Positions 57,708 through 64,000 of a DNA stretch of 64,000 nucleotides are shown piece after piece; positions within the stretch are counted from its first letter, which is position 1; the number at the start of each line of letters is the position of its first letter. Under the pieces are notes generated by a model. The model was not told where the DNA came from, ran no database searches, and worked only from the letters and a program-made list of their open reading frames with translations. The position numbers and the translations under genes were made by a program. The stretch is from Omphalotus guepiniiformis (Eukaryota > Basidiomycota > Agaricomycetes > Agaricales > Omphalotaceae), in NCBI GenBank assembly GCA_028554645.1, contig JAQOOI010000066.1:1-64000 (forward strand). The letters are read 5' to 3'.

Positions 57708-58220
57708 GAAGGGAAGGGCCGGAGGCACAGGAGGCTAGGCTCAGCCAGAGCGGCGGCCACGTGAAGACGGGCCGATAGACGGAGAACTCGATCGGCTGGG
57801 ACCAGCTGGGACCTCAAGATAGTTTCGCTAAGCCGAAGTCGCAGTATCGAATATAGTGCCGAGTCAACACCCAAACCACTAAGCTGGATCTTCAGTGTAG
57901 AGATGAAGTGCGGGCGAGAAAGCGGAGTCTGCAGTTGGGGAGAGTTAGAGGGCAAGGGGGTGGATGGAAAAGAGGCGCTTGAGAGCGGAAACAGCGCATG
58001 TGGGGAGGTGTTGTACAGCAGCGATCAATATAGCGACACCTTTGCAAAACGGGTCGGTCTTGGACTCGGGAAGAGCCAGACGAACGTGAGTCGGGTTCTC
58101 GAAGGAAGGAGTAAATCGTACGGAAGCGCGTGTAAGACGTAAGGCTGGGTCGAAATGTTCCTTACTTCCTAGAGTAAACTCTCCGCATCGAAGAAGACTT
58201 GACCAAGCAAGATTTATAGC
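57708..58220 (-). pseudogene. Crypton-like recombinase, C-terminal part
   Basis: Mirror of 8,821-9,330. The recombinase is cut by the copia insertion after STKPSFDAAI; this is the downstream part, with LLRCGEFTLG and LPESKTDPF. It shares the left copy's older frameshift and lost catalytic block. Confidence 0.75.
58216..58220. repeat. copia target-site duplication
   Basis: ATAGC, repeated at 63,615-63,619. The uninterrupted left arm has a single ATAGC at the matching position. Confidence 0.97.
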
Positions 58221-58651
58221 TGACGTAAACGAGTAGTTAGTATGAATGAAGCAGGTACTCAGACGGTCACACAGTAGGTGGGAACGACTGAATTAATGTA
58301 CAGTACCTGACGTAAACGAGTAGTTAGTATGAATGAAGCAGGTACTGTAATAAATAGAAGTAAGTAACGAGCGTCGAAGTTGATAAGTAAATGGTATACA
58401 CACCTCAGACGGTCACACAGTAGGTGGGAACGACTGAGGTGCTGGGAACCGAAAGATCCACTATATGTGGTCGATCGTCAGTAATGATATCAAATAAGTA
58501 TCGAGGGGTTGAAACGAAAGTGATCGAGAAAGGAGTGAGATGGTCAAATCAAGTAATCGTGTATCTATAATAGGAAAAGGTAAAAGATCGTGAGTACGGT
58601 TCATAGAAAAAGGTATACGATGTGGAGGGCTTCACCCTCTTATTCTCAACA
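58221..58651 (-). repeat. copia 3' LTR, 431 bp
   Basis: Starts TGTTGAGAATAAGAGGG and ends GTTTACGTCA in element orientation. It contains two copies of a block ending TTTACGTCA and two of CAGTCGTTCCCACC..., an internal duplication also present in the old solo LTR at 44.4 kb. Confidence 0.97.
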
Positions 58652-58663
58652 CTCCCCCTGAAG
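58652..58663 (-). other. copia polypurine tract
   Basis: In element orientation the sequence ...CTTCAGGGGGAG ends directly at the 3' LTR. This is the usual position for plus-strand DNA priming. Confidence 0.8.
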
Positions 58664-58679
58664 CCCGACTACGTCGTCT

Positions 58680-61600
58680 TCACTCCGTTAATCCCAATCC
58701 TCGAACAATCTCCATGACCGCAGGACGCGGAAGCGCCTTCGTCAAGATATCTGCAAGGTTCTGAGCAGATGGAACGTACTTGAATTCAATTTCCTTCTCG
58801 CGAACTCTATCCCTGATCCAAGCCCAATTGACGTCGAAGTGTTTCGTTCGAGCGTGGTGAGTGGTCGTCTTGGTTAGCGCCAATGCACTAAGGTTGTCGA
58901 CCAGAATCTCCGGCACTCCATCGATCCTTCTATTGACACCCTTCAAGAAATTCATCATCCAAATACCTTGCTTCCCTGCATGTACCATCGCCAAGTATTC
59001 CGCTTCAGTGGTCGACAACGCAACAACGCTCTGCTTCTTTGAACTCCACGACACGGCAGCTCCTCCGACTAAGAAGACGTAGGCCATTGTAGACTTCCTG
59101 GTCGCCGCTCCGTGTTCTTCTCGCACATCCGCATGAGAAGCGTCAGCATATCCAAGGAGCTTTATCCCCTCGTCCTCGGTTTCACCTTCAACTCGACGAC
59201 GATACGTGAGTTTATATTCAGCAGTAGCGCTGAGGTACGCGAGTATGTGGAGACCCGCGGACCAGTGAATAGGTCGTGGATCAGAAGCGAATCGTTGGAG
59301 TAGAGCGACTGAGTAGGCGATATCTGGTCGAGTACCTTGAGCAATGTGGTTGAGACAACCGAGAAGCCCCATGTAGTCCTTGTCGAGCATGTATTTATGA
59401 TCCTCGGGAGAGATTGGGTTTGGCTGACTATTGTACAAGTCAAGTCCGGGAGACAAGGGCGTGTATTTTGGAGCGCAACCGACCATCTCGAATCTCTCTA
59501 AGGTGCTCTCTATTAGCGATCGTTGATGAATCGAGATGTTACCATTGGCGTGATACTCCAAACTGATTCCTACGCAGGTGTCCGGCTTCCCATCTCTTCT
59601 GAACTCGAACTTGTCTCCCAACTCCTCCTGTACTCTGTTCGCATCTTCGTTGGTAGATGAGGCCCCCATAACATCATCGGTGTATGTCGTCGTGATTGTC
59701 TCTCCATCTTCGGTACTTCGATAACGTACGCAGGGGTCGGCGGATATGGATGCATGTCCAAGCTCTCGGTAGGCTTTGTCGAGGAGAACATACCAGTTGT
59801 GTCCGGCATCCTTAGTACCATAGAGGTTGATATTCTGCCGAAGTACCGTTTCCTGACCATCATGAAGACTGTAATGATGTTCGTATCCTTCCGGAATTCG
59901 AAGGTAGTTCACGGTTTGGGGTTCCGCATTGAGGTAAGCAGCCGCAAAGTCACCAGCCCACAAGTTAAGTCCGTAGTACGCCGCCAACGCGATTACAAGT
60001 CTAATGGATTCATATCGGGCCGTTAGAGAGAAGGAATCGAAATAGTGTACCCCCTGCTTTTGGGTATGACCTTGGGCGACTAGCCGCACTCGTCTCTTCA
60101 CCACTAACCCTTCCTTATTCGTCACGACATCAAACACCAACCTAGTGCCTATGAGCTTCATCCACTTCTCTCGAGGTACCGGCGTAAACGCGTTCTTCTC
60201 ATCTAACCTTCCAATCTCCTTGTTTAGGGCTGATCCCCATAGGTCGAGCCGCGTGGAGGCTTCTGCGTACGTTTGAGGAGTCCATTTATTCGTAGGTTCC
60301 GGAGCTAATGGTTCGTTCTGTGCAATTAGCGCGGTAGCACTCTCATCTTCCTCGTCCTCCGCTTGTACATCCCAATTACCTGCCCAGCTCTCGCCTCTTC
60401 CTCGTGCTTGGTTCTCCTCCTCTTGGTATGCTCTCGACTCGAGCATTGCTTGGGTGATGTTCCTAACACGTGTTGAGCGTCTAGTAGGTTCAGTAGGGGT
60501 CCGGATACGTGCTCGTCGGGGGGCTGCAGGTGGAATCACCTCGTTTTGTGCTCTCGGCGGTGGAGTGGATGCCCGATCAATGTCTTCGATTCGGGCCGGC
60601 TCGACTTCAGGAACATCGGACTTACGGGTCTCATCGCTCCGCTTGAGGTCATTATGCGGGGTTAACGTGTGATCGCCGTTTTTCGACCCTGATACGGAGT
60701 CTGGAGTGGTTAGGAGTTGTGGGTCCATGTCCTCCTCTGTCTCCCCCTCAGACGACGATACCCAATGCCCTTTCCCTTCTTCGAATATGACATCTCTCGA
60801 GCGTAGGACTTCGTCAGAGACCAAGACTTTGCAGCGATAAATACCTGGCGCGTCGTATCCTATGAACTGACACTTGATGGATCTCGCATCGAGTTTGCTA
60901 ACCCCCTTCTCTACCGGAATTTTGACGTAACAGATACAACCCCAGACACGTAGGTGGGAGACGTCCTGCTTCTTCGACATCCACCTTTCCTCTGGGATCT
61001 GACCTGGATGCCTTGCTGAGGGGAGATAGTTTCCGACATATACCGCTGCTGCGCAAGCTTCTGCCCACCATCGTGCACTAAGGTGAGCGTCTAGTAACAT
61101 GGCCCGAACAGCTCCAATAATGATTCCTATTGCTCGTTCCGCCACACCATTTGACGGTGACGAATACGCGGCAGTGAACTCGTGTACGATCCCCTCAGCT
61201 TTAAACCACGCATACCATAGTTGAGACCTAAACTCGGGTGCGTTGTCCGTCCGGATACACTTGAGCTTTCTTCCGGTTTGTCTTTCAGCAGTTCGTTTGA
61301 AGTCAACTAGTCCTGCTAACGTCGTTTCGGCAGTTCGATTGGCTAGAAAGTAAGGAGTGCGGCGAGAGGTTCCTCCGTCGACAATGATCATCACGTATAG
61401 GTGTCCTCCTACAGAGACAACTCGAGCAGGGCCCCACAAGTCCAAGTATACGCGTTCCAGCGAATTAGTTTCGTCTCCTCTGTCCCCGTCGAAAGGTCGT
61501 CGTTTATGGTTGGCTAAGGTACAATCCTCACATCTGAGATTCTCCCCCTCTCTGATGTCTAAACCCTTCAACAGTTCTGCGGCTTGCGTGACTCTGGTGA

Positions 61601-63077
61601 ACCCGGCATGTCCAAATCGACGATGCCACAGATTAGCGTCGCCTGGAGACTGAAGGGATCGAGCCGCTAACGCAGCAGGCGTATTGGTCGTGAACGATCC
61701 CTCGAGTAAGTATAGACCGTCTTTGAGCTGACCCGCAAAGACTTCGGCCCCATTTGGGTCGTGAAACACTATTCTTCCGTGGCCAATAGTCATCACCCAA
61801 CCGAGCATATCGAGAACGCTTATGGACACCAAATTAGATGCGATAGTTGGGGCATGTAGAGCATGTCGAAAGGTTAATAGATGGGACACATTCTTATGAA
61901 CGATCCGAACTTCAACGTCGCCTTCTCCGACGATGTCGAAGTTCACTCCTTTCTTTGAAGAATTTCCGACGGTTCCTCTCTTGGCAACATAGTTTCTGAA
62001 GACAGATCGGTCGTGGAAGAAGTGAGCGGTTGCACCAGAGTCGGCAAACGTATGTGGGCTGGCATTCTCGGTCACAGGGGTATTCACGGTCTCGTACGCG
62101 CTGGCCATCAACGCATAGACGTTACCGCTAGTCACAGCTCCGGTGCTAGTCGACGAAATAGTTGCTTCGTTCGCAGTTGGGTTAAGCAATGGTGCGTCTC
62201 TCTTGCCCTTCCACCATTTCGGGTATTGACCTTGCTTCCCACCCCCTAACTTCCAGCAGTTCTCGATAGTGTGTCCCTTCCCTTTGCAGTTAGCATTAGT
62301 GCAAACCAGGTCAGGATTCGCCGGTCCTCGGTTGGGGGTTCTAGTCGCTAGCTCAGCTCGGAGCTGCGCCACTTCAGCTTGGAGAGCAGTAACTCGATCT
62401 CCCCCTGATGTGGTCGTACCGGTGGAAGTCCCTCCTCCCATATGAAGGAAGTACTCTTCGAGTCTCGTCGTGATGACGGTAAAGCTAGCTTCCCCCATGA
62501 GAGAGCCCGTGATAACTAACCACGTAGGAGTTCGCGGGAATGAATCGAGGAATATAGTGTTGAACTGGGATGGAGTGATGGCAGCGCCGCAGTCGTTGGC
62601 CTCTCTCTGAAGCATCCTCATCTTCTCTGCGTAACCGCCCTCGCCGGTGATCTTCATGCCTTCGACATATCGACATGCGCGTAGGTTGTCCTCTTTCCTC
62701 TGTCTCGCGAGTGCACTAACGGCTTTAAACTCTCGCTCCAGATGGAGCCAGAGCTCGCGTGAGGTCAACCCGTGAGGAATTCCCAACCCCTCGGGGTTCT
62801 TTATGTTATTCCAGAGGGTTAGGTATGCAACGGATTCGCGCAGGGAGTATTCGAGTCTGCTGGGCTTAGGATCATTTATAGGGGTAGGTGCCGTATTACT
62901 GTACGGCTGCGCAGTATTGTCAGGATTAATAACGTTCCCCTCCCAGTACAAGTCAAGGCCTTTGAGTCGACCTGTCGGCAAGATATTCGCTTTGAACGAG
63001 ACATAATTCTCGCCGTTGAACTTGCGGTCCTCGGGGAGGTTCTGTATGGTAGTGTAGTTGCTAGGGGTTGAAGCCAT
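58680..63077 (-). CDS. copia Gag-Pol polyprotein, 1,465 aa
   Basis: Gag has a CCHC knuckle variant (C259-x4-C264-x4-H269-x4-C274). The protease has DSGA with D346. Integrase has the zinc motif H485/H490/C516/C519 and catalytic D546, D611 and E647, with exactly 35 residues between the last two. Reverse transcriptase has D1043 in GDFAAAYLN and YTDD at 1132-1135 (the family usually has YVDD). RNase H has D1312, E1358 and D1394 and ends with KHFDVNWAWIRD and VPSAQNLADILTKALPRP. Order protease, integrase, RT, RNase H defines Ty1/copia. All known catalytic residues are present. Start ATG at 63,077 is 107 bp inside the 5' LTR. Confidence 0.97.
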   Translation of the reverse strand: MASTPSNYTTIQNLPEDRKFNGENYVSFKANILPTGRLKGLDLYWEGNVINPDNTAQPYSNTAPTPINDPKPSRLEYSLRESVAYLTLWNNIKNPEGLGIPHGLTSRELWLHLEREFKAVSALARQRKEDNLRACRYVEGMKITGEGGYAEKMRMLQREANDCGAAITPSQFNTIFLDSFPRTPTWLVITGSLMGEASFTVITTRLEEYFLHMGGGTSTGTTTSGGDRVTALQAEVAQLRAELATRTPNRGPANPDLVCTNANCKGKGHTIENCWKLGGGKQGQYPKWWKGKRDAPLLNPTANEATISSTSTGAVTSGNVYALMASAYETVNTPVTENASPHTFADSGATAHFFHDRSVFRNYVAKRGTVGNSSKKGVNFDIVGEGDVEVRIVHKNVSHLLTFRHALHAPTIASNLVSISVLDMLGWVMTIGHGRIVFHDPNGAEVFAGQLKDGLYLLEGSFTTNTPAALAARSLQSPGDANLWHRRFGHAGFTRVTQAAELLKGLDIREGENLRCEDCTLANHKRRPFDGDRGDETNSLERVYLDLWGPARVVSVGGHLYVMIIVDGGTSRRTPYFLANRTAETTLAGLVDFKRTAERQTGRKLKCIRTDNAPEFRSQLWYAWFKAEGIVHEFTAAYSSPSNGVAERAIGIIIGAVRAMLLDAHLSARWWAEACAAAVYVGNYLPSARHPGQIPEERWMSKKQDVSHLRVWGCICYVKIPVEKGVSKLDARSIKCQFIGYDAPGIYRCKVLVSDEVLRSRDVIFEEGKGHWVSSSEGETEEDMDPQLLTTPDSVSGSKNGDHTLTPHNDLKRSDETRKSDVPEVEPARIEDIDRASTPPPRAQNEVIPPAAPRRARIRTPTEPTRRSTRVRNITQAMLESRAYQEEENQARGRGESWAGNWDVQAEDEEDESATALIAQNEPLAPEPTNKWTPQTYAEASTRLDLWGSALNKEIGRLDEKNAFTPVPREKWMKLIGTRLVFDVVTNKEGLVVKRRVRLVAQGHTQKQGVHYFDSFSLTARYESIRLVIALAAYYGLNLWAGDFAAAYLNAEPQTVNYLRIPEGYEHHYSLHDGQETVLRQNINLYGTKDAGHNWYVLLDKAYRELGHASISADPCVRYRSTEDGETITTTYTDDVMGASSTNEDANRVQEELGDKFEFRRDGKPDTCVGISLEYHANGNISIHQRSLIESTLERFEMVGCAPKYTPLSPGLDLYNSQPNPISPEDHKYMLDKDYMGLLGCLNHIAQGTRPDIAYSVALLQRFASDPRPIHWSAGLHILAYLSATAEYKLTYRRRVEGETEDEGIKLLGYADASHADVREEHGAATRKSTMAYVFLVGGAAVSWSSKKQSVVALSTTEAEYLAMVHAGKQGIWMMNFLKGVNRRIDGVPEILVDNLSALALTKTTTHHARTKHFDVNWAWIRDRVREKEIEFKYVPSAQNLADILTKALPRPAVMEIVRGLGLTE

Positions 63078-63159
63078 GACGCAGGCCTAGGTTTGTAACG
63101 ACACTCGTATTTGTTGAGTCAATAGGTATATTGAAGTACTGTGTATGACCGATGTACAG

Positions 63160-63183
63160 CGTTAGAGCGCGGGGCCCATAACC
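63160..63183 (-). other. copia primer-binding site, half tRNA-iMet
   Basis: Directly inside the 5' LTR the minus strand reads GGTTATGGGCCCCGCGCTC. The plus strand, GAGCGCGGGGCCCATAACC, is the form of the anticodon stem-loop of initiator tRNA-Met, with CAT as anticodon. Copia-type elements are known to prime from the 5' half of initiator tRNA cut in the anticodon loop, and this fits that mode. Confidence 0.85.
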
Positions 63184-63614
63184 TGACGTAAACGAGTAGT
63201 TAGTATGAATGAAGCAGGTACTCAGACGGTCACACAGTAGGTGGGAACGACTGAATTAATGTACAGTACCTGACGTAAACGAGTAGTTAGTATGAATGAA
63301 GCAGGTACTGTAATAAATAGAAGTAAGTAACGAGCGTCGAAGTTGATAAGTAAATGGTATACACACCTCAGACGGTCACACAGTAGGTGGGAACGACTGA
63401 GGTGCTGGGAACCGAAAGATCCACTATATGTGGTCGATCGTCAGTAATGATATCAAATAAGTATCGAGGGGTTGAAACGAAAGTGATCGAGAAAGGAGTG
63501 AGATGGTCAAATCAAGTAATCGTGTATCTATAATAGGAAAAGGTAAAAGATCGTGAGTACGGTTCATAGAAAAAGGTATACGATGTGGAGGGCTTCACCC
63601 TCTTATTCTCAACA
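63184..63614 (-). repeat. copia 5' LTR, 431 bp
   Basis: I found no differences from 58,221-58,651 on reading both through. It should contain the promoter. Confidence 0.97.
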
Positions 63615-63976
63615 ATAGCAGCGTCAAAGGACGGCTTAGTTGACGTCCTGAAGGTTCCCTGAGGATTGAGAAAGCCGTTGCAGGATGTCATGAGTGATCG
63701 GGAGCGTGGCTTCTCGCCATAGTATCGCTTGATACCCCGGATGAGACGTCGTGCGGAGGCAGATTCGCAATCGTTGAAAGGCAGCCCGGCATCAACATGG
63801 AGGGACCGTACGCTGGGGATACCCTTCAATGGTCTTAGGTTGGAGTGTCCGATAACCGAGAGAGGCGACCCACTCGAGGATGGCGGGCGTTGTGGCAGGC
63901 AGGTACTGACCCGGCGTAACGAGAAGATGGGGGCGAGTGCGGACAAAGTCGATATAGGAGCGCTGTCCAGTGGCAT
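63615..63976 (-). pseudogene. Crypton-like recombinase, N-terminal part
   Basis: Mirror of 8,462-8,823, with SLHVDAGLPFNDCES and IKRYYGEKPRSR. It shows the same frameshift as the left copy. The frame enters the copia LTR after SFDAAI. Confidence 0.75.
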
Positions 63977-64000
63977 AGGTTTTCGAGCGCTGAATGTAAG
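63620..64000. repeat. right arm of large inverted repeat, outer part
   Basis: Continues the right arm beyond the copia element and pairs with 8,438-8,820. It runs off the end of the window. Confidence 0.95.

Larger units (their letters stand above)
54036..58220. repeat. right arm of large inverted repeat, inner part
   Basis: Reverse complement of 8,821-12,995. The inner edge is imprecise: between about 54,036 and 54,095 identity falls to roughly 75 percent with a 9-bp indel, and from there on the arms are nearly identical. Confidence 0.95.
58221..63614 (-). mobile_element. complete Ty1/copia LTR retrotransposon
   Basis: 5,394 bp on the minus strand: LTR (63,614-63,184), primer-binding site, one gag-pol ORF of 1,465 codons, polypurine tract, LTR (58,651-58,221). 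Ends are TG...CA and the 5-bp target duplication is intact. The LTRs look identical and the ORF is uninterrupted, so the insertion is recent and the element may still be mobile. Confidence 0.97.

Noticed and set aside
8438..64000. The large inverted repeat as an assembly artefact
   Set aside because: The arms differ by a complete copia insertion with its target duplication, a 1-bp indel, a 9-bp indel and substitutions, which an artefactual copy would not show. Long reads remain decisive.
1..64000. tRNA, rRNA, CRISPR arrays, bacterial operons or ribosome binding sites
   Set aside because: None seen; intron structure and element types are fungal, so bacterial features are not expected.

Overview
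The window reads as the transposon-rich, gene-poor DNA of a filamentous basidiomycete, probably an agaricomycete. The evidence is short introns of about 45-65 nt with GT...AG ends and CTRAY-like branch sites, a degraded TET/JBP-type gene, Tnp2-like and P-element-like transposases with many introns, a Crypton-type tyrosine recombinase, an expanded SRPK-like kinase family, a Tad-like LINE with RNase H, and a Ty1/copia element that uses a half-tRNA-iMet primer site. No rRNA, tRNA or CRISPR locus was found. Most real sequence here is mobile or the wreckage of mobile elements; few loci look like ordinary single-copy genes.

Layout. 1-8.4 kb: degraded sequence holding a TET/JBP-like pseudogene (1.8-2.76 kb, minus) and a PRP28-like helicase remnant (4.17-6.35 kb, plus) split by another gene fragment. 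8.44-13.0 kb: left arm of a large inverted repeat with a broken Crypton-like recombinase and an apparently intact SRPK-like kinase. 14.1-18.25 kb: a P-element/THAP9-like transposase gene with one 3' terminus visible. 18.27-20.75 kb: an unknown gene cut by a 5'-truncated LINE with a poly(A) tail and a target-site duplication. 20.8-31 kb: degraded coding fragments, a second 3' end of the P-like element, and low-confidence ORFs. 31.5-37.2 kb: hairpin sequence, an AT-rich island and a six-exon CACTA/Tnp2-like transposase that can be spliced into one frame. 39.36-47.61 kb: a second inverted repeat of 1,226 bp arms with a 5.8 kb spacer that contains an AT-rich Helitron/Pif1 remnant, a Ty3/gypsy RT remnant carrying a diverged copia LTR, and a minisatellite. 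47.7-54 kb: a small multi-exon gene, Plavaka-like and hAT-like remnants, and a 354-bp MITE. 54.04-64.0 kb: right arm of the large inverted repeat, interrupted at 58,221-63,614 by a complete Ty1/copia retrotransposon with identical 431-bp LTRs and a 5-bp target-site duplication.

How it fits together. The two big arms are almost identical except for the copia insertion, one 1-bp indel, few substitutions, and a sharp drop in identity at the kinase start codon. The copia element therefore entered after the arms became alike and is the youngest event visible. The MITE at 52.2 kb and the P-like transposase at 14-18 kb share a 12-bp terminal sequence, which suggests that one mobilises the other. I did not find a clearly new multi-gene system. 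The best leads are the nested inverted duplications with kinase genes at their breakpoints, the P-like transposase/MITE pair, and the possible TET/JBP fragment.
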